Notes: generated by a model from the sequence alone, not told the origin. Positions 33,129 to 41,532 are shown, numbered from the stretch's first letter. The stretch is DNA of 46,410 nucleotides from Chloroflexi bacterium TSY (GCA_019217005.1 JAHBNG010000120.1:1-46410); one strand, 5' to 3'. A program made the numbers and translations.

Positions 33129-35711
33129 TCACTGCTCATTGGTAGAGATAATAGTTTCGATCCCATCTGAGAAGCTAAGCTGGGTGCGAATATGTAAGGT
33201 GTCAAATTTTCCGGCAGGTACCTCAATCTCTTCGAAACCGACAATCTCGATCGTTCCTTCGGTTGCTAAATTAACTACTATTCCCGTCAAAGGGTTTTGG
33301 ACTGTTGTGTTGCCAGGCCATGTTGAACGATTCCCAACAACGATTGGACCCTGAAGCATCGGGATAGGTGGTGTATAGGTTGTGGTGACATTTTGATTGT
33401 CAACATCACCGATTTGATAAAGCGTATCTCCCTGTCGCTGGTAATAACTGACGTTGAACGGTTGTCCATTTACTGTCAAAAGCTGTGCAATGAGGGGTTG
33501 GCCAAAGAAATTATCCTCTATTATTTGAGCCTGAATGACGCTCGACAATCCATCGATGCTGGCATCATACGTCCAATGGGCCGTCAGGGTGAGGGGATAG
33601 TAGTCCAATGCCCGCGTCGAAGGCTGATGCGCAGTGGGGGGAGGAGACGTTGGTGTAGGAGGAGGCGAAGTTGGGGTCGGCGGGAGAGGCGTTGGTGTGT
33701 CAGAAAGCGGGGTCGACGTGGGAGGCAAGGGGGTTGGCGTAGGTTGAACTGGCGTTGACGTTGGCCCACCATCGCTTTCTGTCTTAACATCATCTGAAGG
33801 CGTTGAGTTGTCCCTTGGTTCATGATCGTTCGGCGCTGCATCCGTTATTTGGTCATCAGTTGCCTGTTCACCTACTGCCACATTGACTTCTGACCCGGCG
33901 GATAATGATAGATTTGGCAATGAAAGAGCTCCAGCCTGGATGGCCAGAAAAATGACGATAACCAATATGGTGGCAACGGCCAGACCCCACACGACGATCT
34001 GGGTTGAACGTTTTTGCACCGGTCCTTTTTTAGGTGAAGCCGCGTTGTCCTCTTCCGTGGCCAATCTGCCCGACTGTGGCATTGTGGTTTGCACGGGATG
34101 AACGGTCGCTGATGCAAAACTCCTCCGAATTTGTGATACATAATCTCGGGGATCTGGATACGCTGGATCAATTTTTCGGATTGCACTCCATGCTTCTTGT
34201 GCCTCTTGCCATTTTTGTACCGCAACAAGTGAGCCTACTTCTTCATACATCTCTGATAGCTTCTTCTGGCGATTCTCAAGCTCGTGATGTTCTGCTTGGT
34301 CGACCAATGCTTGACGCGCTTGAACGATATGACCGTCACGGTCCGCAAATGAGGGATCAATTTCCTTGATTTCGTCCCATAAATTGAGGACGGACTCCCA
34401 CTGTCGTCCAACAATCAGTTGCGCGATCTGCGCATATAGATTGTTGGCTTGAACTTGCTGTTCAGCTAGTTTGCCGACCTGAGCTTGATCTGGATAGTCT
34501 GGCGCTTGTCGACGTAGTTGCTGCCATTTGTCATGCGAGGCCTCCCATTTTTCTAGTTTCGCCAGATCAACAATTTCGGCGTAAAGCTCGTCAAGCTCTT
34601 CTTCTGTCAACTTTTCCTCTTTGGGAAGGTTAAAGAGAATGCCATCTTCAACGCGTGAATAGAGAACAGGTGTCCCCCATTCAACGTCGTTTCCGCTTCC
34701 AAAGATAGCCATTCGTGCCTCAGCTAAAGCCGCCGGAACGGCCAATCCATCGGAGAGCGCACCATAAAATTCTCGTGCAAAGACGACGGCTGCCAGATCT
34801 GTGATTTCAAACTGCATCGCAACCGCGGCAGGCAATCCGGCGCGTAGTAAGGCTGGCGCAATCCCTGAAAACGGATCGTTCAATCCAACGCGGGCACCTT
34901 CACACGCGTTCAGAACAGCCAATCGAAGAGCTGGTCGATCTCGGATGAGCGTTCCCAAGACGGATGCGCTGACTCGGTAGCCACGACCATCTTCATTCTC
35001 AAACATGAGTGCACCTTCATCGAGCGTCTCATCATAGTAGCCGTGCCCCACAAAGTGCATAATGTGAAAACGGTTACGTCTTAGCGCACGTTGAAGGTTG
35101 CTCAACGTTGATTGCTCCAACCAAGTAATTTCAAAATGACCGCGCTGAATTCGGTCGGCCAGAGCCTCCTCTAAATGAGCCTTCTCCGCAGAGATATCTA
35201 GCGCCGGCAGATCACTCGGATTACTGACGATCCCTAAGATACGGAGCGGTCGCGTGATGGTTAATGGTGGAATTGGTTGCGTCAGCTCAAGAAATCGTAC
35301 AATGGGCGTTGAGCGCGATAGTGTCAGAAAGCTGTCGTCTCTATGATTGTAGATATATTCCCACGGAATTGCTGCAAGCTCAGGTGCATCTTGAAGATTG
35401 AGCCGAATTCGAACACCGCTCTGCTGAACACGGCTGTGATCAACAGAGCTACTAAATCGAGCCAGAGTCTGTTCCGTCAAAAGCGCATCAAAGAGCCGTT
35501 GTCCAAATTCCCGTGCGGCCTTCATTTGGGGGGAGTCAATTCGGCGCGTGCCGCTTCGCGTTGCACCCACTTTGAGAATAAAATTCTCGATCTCAAGGTC
35601 ATTGAATGGCAAATGAAACAGACTGGTGGCCATCCCCATGATGCCATCCACACGCACTTGATACCCGTCAGATCCGGGTGAGATATGAATATCGAGATCG
35701 TGGTACTGCAT
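33129..35711 (-). CDS. CHAT-domain caspase-like protein with TPR-like repeats, TM helix and exported C-terminal domain
   Basis: The product has 860 residues. The CHAT region (about 60-375) has RIRLNLQDAPELAAIPWEYI, the catalytic His223 in HFVGHGYYD and Cys270 in VLNACEGA. Three 60-residue helical repeats follow (about 385-560, each with KW or QW, for example EIVDLAKLEKWEASHDKWQQ and EVGSLVAVQKWQEAQEAWSA). A membrane helix (about 585-606, IVVWGLAVATILVIVIFLAI) leads to a Pro/Thr-rich linker (about 655-715, PTPTPLPPTSTP) and a beta-rich exported domain. The frame ends at a TGA (33129-33131) where the sequence continues in frame for 31 codons (LAEGIGTVQQSAVSSAGANI to QLGN, TAA at 33033). A Trp is expected at that position. 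The peptidase faces the cytosol, and the C-terminal domain probably senses outside. Confidence 0.88.
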   Translation of the reverse strand: MQYHDLDIHISPGSDGYQVRVDGIMGMATSLFHLPFNDLEIENFILKVGATRSGTRRIDSPQMKAAREFGQRLFDALLTEQTLARFSSSVDHSRVQQSGVRIRLNLQDAPELAAIPWEYIYNHRDDSFLTLSRSTPIVRFLELTQPIPPLTITRPLRILGIVSNPSDLPALDISAEKAHLEEALADRIQRGHFEITWLEQSTLSNLQRALRRNRFHIMHFVGHGYYDETLDEGALMFENEDGRGYRVSASVLGTLIRDRPALRLAVLNACEGARVGLNDPFSGIAPALLRAGLPAAVAMQFEITDLAAVVFAREFYGALSDGLAVPAALAEARMAIFGSGNDVEWGTPVLYSRVEDGILFNLPKEEKLTEEELDELYAEIVDLAKLEKWEASHDKWQQLRRQAPDYPDQAQVGKLAEQQVQANNLYAQIAQLIVGRQWESVLNLWDEIKEIDPSFADRDGHIVQARQALVDQAEHHELENRQKKLSEMYEEVGSLVAVQKWQEAQEAWSAIRKIDPAYPDPRDYVSQIRRSFASATVHPVQTTMPQSGRLATEEDNAASPKKGPVQKRSTQIVVWGLAVATILVIVIFLAIQAGALSLPNLSLSAGSEVNVAVGEQATDDQITDAAPNDHEPRDNSTPSDDVKTESDGGPTSTPVQPTPTPLPPTSTPLSDTPTPLPPTPTSPPPTPTSPPPTAHQPSTRALDYYPLTLTAHWTYDASIDGLSSVIQAQIIEDNFFGQPLIAQLLTVNGQPFNVSYYQRQGDTLYQIGDVDNQNVTTTYTPPIPMLQGPIVVGNRSTWPGNTTVQNPLTGIVVNLATEGTIEIVGFEEIEVPAGKFDTLHIRTQLSFSDGIETIISTNEQ

Positions 35712-35772
35712 AATCGGGGGTCTCCTAAAAATGGTGGCATCCCAAACTGTGTAAATTTGCTGTCCGTTAATA

Positions 35773-35927
35773 GGGGTGGTTCATTTTAGGCGGACAATTA
35801 GGTTTACATTTTTGCAAAGAGAAAAGATGTTTATATTTTCTACTTTGAGCCATGCTCAGGCAGAAAATGACCTCATATAGATTTTTATCTATGTATCAAA
35901 AGTGTAAACCTAATTCTGAACCACCCC
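35773..35927. mobile_element. 155-bp MITE, copy 1, with 8-bp target duplication
   Basis: The ends are GGGGTGGTTCA and its inverse TGAACCACCCC, with a second inner inverted pair AATTAGGTTTACA / TGTAAACCTAATT. CGTTAATA flanks both sides (35765-35772 and 35928-35935). The copy at 39889-40043 has the same length and differs at about two positions when inverted. It sits just upstream of the CHAT gene start and may affect its promoter. No protein is encoded. Confidence 0.92.
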
Positions 35928-36151
35928 CGTTAATATACAGCAATCGCTCATTAATTTAGAACAAATTCGGCTGTCCTACTCGACTGAAAATGGTCAAATT
36001 CATTTCAATTTTATGGTAGTGCTCAGTATACTACCAATGCCCTTTACACATTTTATTGTACACCGCCTCAATAATTGATTTTCGTTAAATTCCAGTCCCA
36101 GTCGATCCAAAATGTGTCTGATGCTGGCGGAGTCGCGATATATGGCGCGCC

Positions 36152-36535
36152 ATGCATGTACTATTTTATTACATCGACACCTGCGATGTTGCAGGCGTTG
36201 CATTGGCAGACCAATTGCAGGTGGGCCCTGGCATGATCGTTCTTCATACAAGCCAGCCCCATGTCGGCAATACAATCGGTATTGAGAATTCGAATGTCGG
36301 CAAATCATTGAATTGGAATGCGAGCGTCAATCAGCCGTGGATCAAGCTGAACCAAACCAGTGGTCAGACGCCAGCAAGTCTGGAGATTTCGATCGATCGT
36401 GCCAATTTGCCTCTCGGAAGTTACGACGGCACCATTGAGTTTATAAGTCCCGATTTACCGGAAGAACGCGTCATCGTCCCCATTCATGTGGATGTCGCGC
36501 CGGCGTCGACTTATCTGCCTTTGATTCAACGATAG
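36152..36535 (+). pseudogene. C-terminal fragment of a secreted BACON-like domain protein
   Basis: Residues about 40-115 read like one BACON/immunoglobulin-type repeat (LNWNASVNQPWIKLNQTSGQ, NLPLGSYDGTIEFISPDLPE). The end STYLPLIQR is a short C-terminal tail typical of exported Chloroflexota proteins. No signal peptide or upstream domains are present, and the first 12 residues do not look native. This is therefore most likely the 3' remnant of a large secreted protein whose front is lost. DNA at 35936-36151 upstream shows no recognisable remainder. Confidence 0.6.
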
Positions 36536-36548
36536 GGCTACTATAGTT

Positions 36549-36604
36549 CCCAGAAAAGGTTTGTCCTGTCTCTCAGAGCAGAGACGGGACAAACCTTTTC
36601 TGGG
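36549..36604. terminator. 25-bp palindromic hairpin, family copy 2
   Basis: The arm CCCAGAAAAGGTTTGTCCTG plus TCTCT (36549-36573) pairs with its inverse (36580-36604) with one mismatch and a 6-nt loop. It follows the stops of both the secreted-protein fragment and the leftward SOS-type gene, so it may terminate both. Same family as 32733-32786. Confidence 0.7.
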
Positions 36605-36614
36605 TAGGTATACG

Positions 36615-36920
36615 TTATCTACTTTGCCACAGGTAACAAGTTACTGGAACAAAACCGCACGACCACGCCATGAGAGCGATTAGCTTGGGAAGCAGACCCG
36701 TTGGTGCAGCCAGGATCAACGAGGCACAGTAGAGGAACCCTATACTCACAAGTCCAACAAGCAATGTCTTGAGCAAAAATGAACCGAGTAGTCGAGTTGT
36801 GCGCTGAAAGGGTGTTTCGATCAGCGTCTCAGGATGAAGCAGTTTATGATTTCGGGTTGTTTGAGAGGATGGTTGTAAAACTGTCTGGTGAAACGTTCGT
36901 TGATGGTAAGTAACAGCCAT
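36615..36920 (-). CDS. Small membrane protein under apparent LexA (SOS) control
   Basis: The product has 101 residues from the ATG at 36920, which has AGGAGAG 7 nt upstream; an earlier Met at 36959 lies inside the operator region and was rejected. The N-terminal half (about 1-45) is polar and rich in Gln, Thr and His (YHQRTFHQTVLQPSSQTTRN). Two membrane helices follow (FLLKTLLVGLVSIGFLYCAS and LPKLIALMAWSCGFVPVTCY), ending LWQSR. Two GAAC-N4-GTTC boxes overlap its promoter. Small SOS-induced membrane proteins in other bacteria (SulA-independent inhibitors such as YneA, SidA, DidA) block division. This protein is not recognisably homologous to them, so that role is only inferred from regulation and topology. 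Confidence 0.7.
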   Translation of the reverse strand: MAVTYHQRTFHQTVLQPSSQTTRNHKLLHPETLIETPFQRTTRLLGSFLLKTLLVGLVSIGFLYCASLILAAPTGLLPKLIALMAWSCGFVPVTCYLWQSR

Positions 36921-36952
36921 TCGAATCTCTCCTATATACGGAACAACGCGAA

Positions 36953-37006
36953 AGAACACTTGTTCTACACAAGGGGAATTATACCGAACACCCGTTCTAA
37001 TTGCAA
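36953..37006 (-). promoter_or_regulatory. SOS promoter with two LexA boxes
   Basis: On the minus strand, TTGCAA (37006-37001) and a perfect TATAAT (36983-36978) are 17 bp apart. One box, CGAACACCCGTTCT (36985-36998), fills the spacer. A second, AGAACACTTGTTCT (36953-36966), lies just after the expected transcript start. Both contain GAAC-N4-GTTC, the Gram-positive/Chloroflexota-type LexA core, and their centres are 32 bp apart, about three helical turns. Confidence 0.75.
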
Positions 37007-37056
37007 ATTCACCACTGACGTTATTTGTGATCGACCAGAATTAGCTCCTATTATCT

Positions 37057-37110
37057 CCCAGAAAGGTCCCGTCTCTGTTTTGAGTCGTGTGGTTCAGACT
37101 TTTCTGGGGG
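37057..37110. repeat. Decayed copy 3 of the palindromic hairpin family
   Basis: CCCAGAAAGGTCCCGTCTCTG (split here as CCCAGAAA plus GGTCCCGTCTCTG) matches the left arm of the two intact hairpins, and TTTCTGGGG closes the outer stem. The inner right arm has diverged. It lies just right of the SOS promoter. Confidence 0.5.
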
Positions 37111-37134
37111 AAATATCAACAGTTTACATAGACT

Positions 37135-37349
37135 CAGTAGATCCAAATTTGGCGTTTTTGGCGATTTTCAGTCGAGATTGCAGGGATTTTGGAGTCATTT
37201 ATTCAGATTTCGGTTACAGAAAACAACCTATTTCATATCTGAAAATCGCCCAAATCTAACGCAAAAACTAGATATCGACCGGCAAATTTGTATTTATGTC
37301 AACTGTTTAGCCAGAATTCTCTCTCAAAACCTGAAATTTGGATCTACTG
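37135..37349. mobile_element. 215-bp MITE, copy 1, with 5-bp target duplication AGACT
   Basis: Ends are CAGTAGATCCAAATTT and its inverse. AGACT flanks both sides (37130-37134 and 37350-37354). The internal sequence is identical, in reverse orientation, to 38419-38633. It carries no gene of its own, but its end supplies the last codons and stop of the GFA-type gene. Identity of the two copies implies recent movement or gene conversion. Confidence 0.93.
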
Positions 37350-37761
37350 AGACTTGAGGAATCCAGGAGCGTTCACGTCTCGTTAATCGCTCCCCTACCT
37401 CTTCGCCATCAAAATCAGTAACCGACGAATCCAGTTCTGACTGGCTCACATTCTCAAATGTATTAACGTTCACCACTGCATATCTGGTTCCGTTTATTGT
37501 GCTGGTCACGAGCGGAACGACACCACAACGCCGACAAATGTAAAATTCAGCGGTCTTTGTCCCAAATGCATATTGATGAACGAGCTCTTTCTCCGCTATT
37601 CGAATATCCAGCTGACCATTGGGGTGAGACGTATAGACACCCCCATGTTTTACACAGAACGTACAGCTACAAGCTCGAACTGGAATCTGCAACATCTCAC
37701 CTGGCAAAAAAAATGTGTAGTCAATGTTGCCACAGTGACACTTGCCCTCGATTTGCCTCAT
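37324..37761 (-). CDS. GFA/CENP-V-type zinc protein, C-terminus provided by a MITE
   Basis: The product has 145 residues starting MRQIEGKCHCGNIDYTFFLP. Zinc ligands of the GFA fold are all visible: CHCG (8, 10), CSCTFC (about 32-37) and CRRCG (about 77-80). GFA proteins were named for glutathione-dependent formaldehyde activation, but most members have unknown carbon-sulfur chemistry. The last eight residues (SVDPNFRF) and the stop are read from the 215-bp MITE, so the original end was cut after SWIPQV; core ligands are unaffected and the protein may still fold. The GNAT gene lies 61 bp upstream on the same strand. Confidence 0.85.
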   Translation of the reverse strand: MRQIEGKCHCGNIDYTFFLPGEMLQIPVRACSCTFCVKHGGVYTSHPNGQLDIRIAEKELVHQYAFGTKTAEFYICRRCGVVPLVTSTINGTRYAVVNVNTFENVSQSELDSSVTDFDGEEVGERLTRRERSWIPQVSVDPNFRF

Positions 37762-37822
37762 GTTAACCTCTGTGTTGATTTAAGGCTTTTTGTTCACAAA
37801 GGGTCGTTTCGACTTTTACAAT

Positions 37823-38365
37823 TCATAAGCCCGGTCTTTGGGATTCAATGTAGTCTTTACGCAGGAGTCGATATAATACATGTGACTCTCCATGATGAAC
37901 CAGGTTGCGGTCAAACTGAAAGCCAACTTTCTGCATCACACGCCGTGATGCATGATTCGTCGTCAGTGTAAAGCAGACAATCTCATCCAGGTCAACCTGT
38001 TCGAATCCCACTTTCAGCATAGCTCGCGCCATCTCAGTTGCAAATCCTTGTCCCCAATATGGCTGAAGAACCGAATATCCCACTTCGACTTCGCGGTTGC
38101 CCCCAACATCGAGATATTGGAGTCCGCCTCGTCCAACAAAATGTCCTTCTCGTTTGTGATGAAACATCCAGTAACCAAATCCATGCGCATCCCATTGAGC
38201 CAACTTCTCCTCTAAAAACTGCCGTGTCATCTCTTTTGTGCGAACACCCCCCAGCGTCGCCATGACGTTGGGATCCTGGTGCATCTGACAAAGCTTGTCA
38301 AAGTCGCCAAGTGACATGCACACGGCACGCAAACGATCGGTTGAGAAGGTTTCGACAGAGTTCAT
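37823..38365 (-). CDS. GNAT-family N-acetyltransferase (RimJ/RimL-like)
   Basis: The product has 180 residues from the ATG at 38365 (MNSVETFSTDRLRAVCMSLG), chosen because the open frame further upstream runs through a MITE. TDRLRAVCMSLGDFDKLCQM is the usual start of RimJ/L-type acetyltransferases. The acetyl-CoA loop Q-x-x-G-x-G/A is in VLQPYWGQGFATEMARAML, about residues 105-122. Then NHASRRVMQKVGFQFDRNLV is the conserved late motif. The enzyme acetylates an amino group on a protein, peptide or small molecule. The MITE copy at 38419-38633 lies 54 bp upstream and probably displaced or replaced the native promoter. Confidence 0.9.
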   Translation of the reverse strand: MNSVETFSTDRLRAVCMSLGDFDKLCQMHQDPNVMATLGGVRTKEMTRQFLEEKLAQWDAHGFGYWMFHHKREGHFVGRGGLQYLDVGGNREVEVGYSVLQPYWGQGFATEMARAMLKVGFEQVDLDEIVCFTLTTNHASRRVMQKVGFQFDRNLVHHGESHVLYRLLRKDYIESQRPGL

Positions 38366-38418
38366 AAAGTCCGTACCTCTATACACTCTTCGGAACAGGA
38401 CGTGAATCACTCGAGTAT

Positions 38419-38633
38419 CAGTAGATCCAAATTTCAGGTTTTGAGAGAGAATTCTGGCTAAACAGTTGACATAAATACAAATTTGCCGGTCGATATCTAG
38501 TTTTTGCGTTAGATTTGGGCGATTTTCAGATATGAAATAGGTTGTTTTCTGTAACCGAAATCTGAATAAATGACTCCAAAATCCCTGCAATCTCGACTGA
38601 AAATCGCCAAAAACGCCAAATTTGGATCTACTG
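38419..38633. mobile_element. 215-bp MITE, copy 2, inverted, with target duplication AGTAT
   Basis: Exact reverse complement of the element at 37135-37349, flanked by AGTAT at 38414-38418 and 38634-38638. It separates the GNAT gene from leuA. Each copy has its own 5-bp duplication, which shows two independent insertions rather than one inversion. Confidence 0.93.
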
Positions 38634-38655
38634 AGTATTTGGAGATTGAGAAGTT

Positions 38656-38695
38656 CGAGATTGAGAGATTACACAAGTCGCATCTCTCAATCTCG
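38656..38695. terminator. 14-bp perfect hairpin after leuA
   Basis: CGAGATTGAGAGAT (38656-38669) pairs with ATCTCTCAATCTCG (38682-38695) over a 12-nt loop, 24 bp beyond the leuA stop. GAGATTGAGA is also repeated directly to the left. There is no T-tract, so it may protect the mRNA end rather than terminate. Confidence 0.5.
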
Positions 38696-38718
38696 CGAAG
38701 TTACTAAATTCTCATTTC

Positions 38719-40618
38719 TTAACTTCCTGACCGATAGGCCCGGTTCACAGCACTCAACACAGCCCGAATCGAAGCGAGCTCGATGTTGGTATCAGTGCCT
38801 GCACCAAAGAACGTTTCACCGGAAGGCGTTTCGATCTGAATAAACGAAATGGCGTCAGCACTGGAGCCACGATTGAGCGAATGTTCTGCATAAGAGAGAA
38901 CCGAGAAATCTGTCACCAGTTCGTCTTTAAGCGCCCGCACAAACGCGTTGATCGGACCATTGCCCAATGCACGTAGTTCATGTGAAACGCCATTTGCATC
39001 AACTTTGGCCATACAGACTACCGTTGTCTCATCTCCATCTTGCGAATAGATCTCGGAGTGGAACGTCTCGAGCTTGAATGGTTCTGTACTTTCCAAATAA
39101 GCCGTCTTGAAAGCCCAATAGATCTGTTCTGGCGTCAGCTCGCAGCCCCGTTCATCGGCGATTTCGTTGATAATCTTGCCAAACTCAATATGCATTGCCT
39201 TCGGCATTTGAATGCCATACTCTGTCTCTAGCACATAGGCCACACCGCCTTTGCCGGATTGAGAATTGATGCGAATGATCGCTTGATAATCGCGGCCGAT
39301 ATCTTTTGGGTCGATTGGCAAGTAGGGCACCTCCCATGCAGCGTAGGGATCGGGATCCTTGGCTGCCATCCCTTTCTTGATCGCATCTTGGTGGGAGCCG
39401 GAAAAAGCGGTAAAGACAAGATCACCTGCATAGGGCTGGCGCGGTGGAACCTCCATTCGAGTACACTCTTCATAGACCTGGCGTATCGCGTTGATATTGC
39501 TAAAGTCCAATCCGGGATCAATCCCTTGTGTATACATATTCAGAGCAAGCGTGACGATGTCCACGTTACCCGTTCGCTCGCCATTTCCAAAGAGCGTTCC
39601 TTCAACGCGCTCGGCACCTGCAAGCAGCCCCAGTTCCGTTGCCGCAACACCTGTACCGCGGTCATTGTGGGCATGTAGACTGATAATGGCGGAGTCACGG
39701 TCACGTATATGATTGCAGAACCACTCGATCTGATCGGCATGCACATTGGCTGTGGCGTATTCAACCGTTACAGGCAGGTTGAGGATGATCTTATTTTCCG
39801 GCGTGGGCTGCCAGACATCGACAACGGCCTCGCAGATTTCCAGGGCATAATCAATCTCGGTTGAGGAGAAACTTTCTGGAGAATATTCGGGGTGGTTCAG
39901 AATTAGGTTTACACTTTTGATACATAGACAAAAATCTATATGAGGTCATTTTCTGCCTGAGCATGGCTCAAATTAGAAAATATAAACATCTTTTCTCTTT
40001 GCAAAAATGTAAACCTAATTGTCCGCCTAAAATGAACCACCCCGAATATTCGAAGCCAATCTCTGTTTCGGGCACAGTTGGAACAAGCGATTTGACGAGC
40101 TCTGTGCCATGTACGGCAATATCGATTACCTCTTCTTTGCTCATACCAAAAACAATACGGCGTTGTGCAGGCGAAGTGGAATTATACAGATGAACTATCG
40201 CGTGGCGAATGCCCTGCAGTGACTCAAACGTACGATGAATCAACTCTGGCCGCGCCTGCACCAAGACCTGAACAGTTACATCATCAGGAATCAAGTTATC
40301 GTTGACCAAGCGGCGCATGAAATCAAATTCAATCTGCGAGGCAGAGGGAAAACCGACCTCGATCTCCTTGAATCCGACATCAACAAGTAACTGAAACATG
40401 CGCACCTTCTCCTCCACACTCATGGGAATGGCAAGAGCTTGATTGCCATCGCGAAGGTCAACACTACACCAGACAGGTGCTTCGGTCATAATACGAGACG
40501 GCCACTGCCGATCAACAATTGGGATTTGTGGAAACGGCTGATACTTTGTGACGCGCCCCGTTTGCATTCCGATTGGCGCATCACCGACTTCGAAGGGAAC
40601 TGACTTTGACCTGATCAT
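38719..40618 (-). pseudogene. leuA: 2-Isopropylmalate synthase, disrupted by a 155-bp MITE
   Basis: The upstream part (40618 to about 40050) reads MIRSKSVPFEVGDAPIGMQT, the substrate motif WCSVDLRDGNQALAIPMSVE and VGFKEIEVGFPSASQIEFDF up to ETEIGFEYS. Beyond the element at 39889-40043 the frame continues PESFSSTEIDYALEICEAVV, then HAHNDRGTGVAATELGL with the metal-binding His-x-His, GNGERTGNVD, and the C-terminal leucine-sensing domain to YRSGS. This is the long LeuA type (about 570 residues), which condenses acetyl-CoA with 2-oxoisovalerate in leucine synthesis. Element plus duplication is 163 bp, so the frame is shifted and stops occur inside it. The gene is broken unless another copy exists. 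A good GGAGC precedes the start. Confidence 0.9.
39889..40043. mobile_element. 155-bp MITE, copy 2, inserted in leuA
   Basis: Flanked by the 8-bp duplication GAATATTC (39881-39888 and 40044-40051), itself a palindrome. The ends are GGGG-TGGTTCAG on the left and TGAACCACCCC on the right. It is the inverted counterpart of 35773-35927 with about two base differences. It splits leuA after the codons for GFEYS. Confidence 0.93.
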
Positions 40619-40811
40619 TGAATTGCTCCGATTGATTTGGGAACTGAGGATTGGGAAACTGGACTCGGGTTTGCCTCATATTTTCTTGATCGAACACGAA
40701 TCTCTGCCCATTATACCGAGTTGTGGTAGAAAAGCGAAGTTGACCACTTTCATGAGATTTGGAAAGACTCCACTTTTCAATACAACCTCTGCATAAATCC
40801 TTGATCCAATT

Positions 40812-40835
40812 AAAAAAGCCTCCCAAATGGGAGGC
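40812..40835 (-). terminator. Intrinsic terminator/attenuator in the leuA leader
   Basis: On the minus strand GCCTCCC (40835-40829), loop ATTT, GGGAGGC (40824-40818) and six T's (40817-40812) form a textbook terminator about 195 nt before the leuA start. Its 5' arm is also complementary to the GGGAGGC ribosome binding site of the short leader reading frame upstream. Confidence 0.85.
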
Positions 40836-40892
40836 CGTTCGCACAAGCTTGATGATGTAAACAACTCATCTTGTGATTGACATCTATCACTA

Positions 40893-40927
40893 TCACAACT
40901 GAGCGCTATCTGCCATCGCTGCCTCCC
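40893..40927 (-). promoter_or_regulatory. Leader mini-gene (MADSAQL) and its ribosome binding site upstream of leuA
   Basis: GGGAGGC (40927-40921) is followed after 4 nt by ATG GCA GAT AGC GCT CAG TTG TGA (40916-40893), a seven-codon reading frame with three further stops right behind. The ribosome binding site is identical to the 3' arm of the terminator and could pair with the terminator's 5' arm. Only one Leu codon is present, so classical Leu-rich stalling is not obvious. Confidence 0.55.
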
Positions 40928-41034
40928 AAACACAAATGACCCCCTAAAAGTATAAGAAGGGAGTCGTTACTAAGCAATAAAAGAAGGAATTTTGCAGCGA
41001 TACGCATATAATAAAGATAGCTAAACTACGTATG

Positions 41035-41204
41035 GTGACATTTGTCACCTTGGTCCCTGATTTTGGGTGTTCAAACCCTATACAAGCGAGTCCTTAGAAC
41101 ACCTCTGAGGGTCTGTTAGCGTCAAAAAGGTTACAACATGACAAATTTGAGGTGCGAACCCTCTACAAACCCTTGAAATTGTCAATTAGGGTGACAAATG
41201 TCAC
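41035..41204. repeat. 170-bp element with 15-bp inverted ends
   Basis: GTGACATTTGTCACC (41035-41049) is exactly inverted at 41190-41204; each end is itself nearly palindromic. Inside are partial inverted copies of GAACACCTC-GAGGGT. No protein is encoded and no definite target duplication was found. Likely a non-autonomous element. Confidence 0.65.
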
Positions 41205-41323
41205 TATTAATATTGTCAAAATTTCCAAAGAACATGATATCATGGAAGGAATGCAATTTCAAGCATCAATCGGCACACGGTCGTCATATTTATATGCGGG
41301 CGTCTTTTGCGCTGGTACTGAAA

Positions 41324-41373
41324 CGTGTTGCGTATTGCGTGATACTATTTTAGATGCTGGTTGTGCTGGATGT
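41324..41373. repeat. Fragment of the 4.2-kb palindromic repeat
   Basis: CGTGTTGCGTATTGCGTG (41324-41341) and CTGGTTGTGCTGGATGT (41357-41373) are identical to pieces of 4230-4286. The right half of that element is absent here, so this is a partial copy. Confidence 0.6.
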
Positions 41374-41394
41374 GGGTTTATGATATTAGGAGCC

Positions 41395-41473
41395 GTTGAC
41401 ATTTGACAGCCCTCCCGAGAGAAAGCATCACTTAACGCGACCAACGCTCTGAGGGCGCACGCTAAATGTCAAC
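41395..41473. repeat. 79-bp palindromic element
   Basis: GTTGACATTT (41395-41404) is inverted at 41464-41473, with partly matching inner CCCTC/GAGGG. It is non-coding and sits among other small repeats. Confidence 0.5.
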
Positions 41474-41532
41474 AGAACCTAATGTCTCTCGTTCTCATGC
41501 AATTCCCTACCATGAACTGAAAAATCGGGAGC

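Noticed and set aside
33129..33131. TGA read as Trp through an alternative genetic code
   Set aside because: TGA serves as a normal stop for several intact genes in the window (for example mntA), so a code change is unlikely; nonsense mutation or local readthrough is simpler.
36000..36308. 102-codon minus-strand open frame upstream of the CHAT gene
   Set aside because: It overlaps the secreted-protein fragment antisense and has no ribosome binding site; part of it (IRHILDRLGLEFNENQL) is mildly protein-like but not assignable.
37135..38633. Composite transposon carrying GFA and GNAT genes
   Set aside because: The flanking elements encode no transposase and each has its own target duplication, so they arrived separately; mobilisation as a unit is only a possibility.
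40812..40990. T-box riboswitch before leuA
   Set aside because: The conserved T-box antiterminator sequence could not be found; only the terminator and the competing ribosome binding site are visible.
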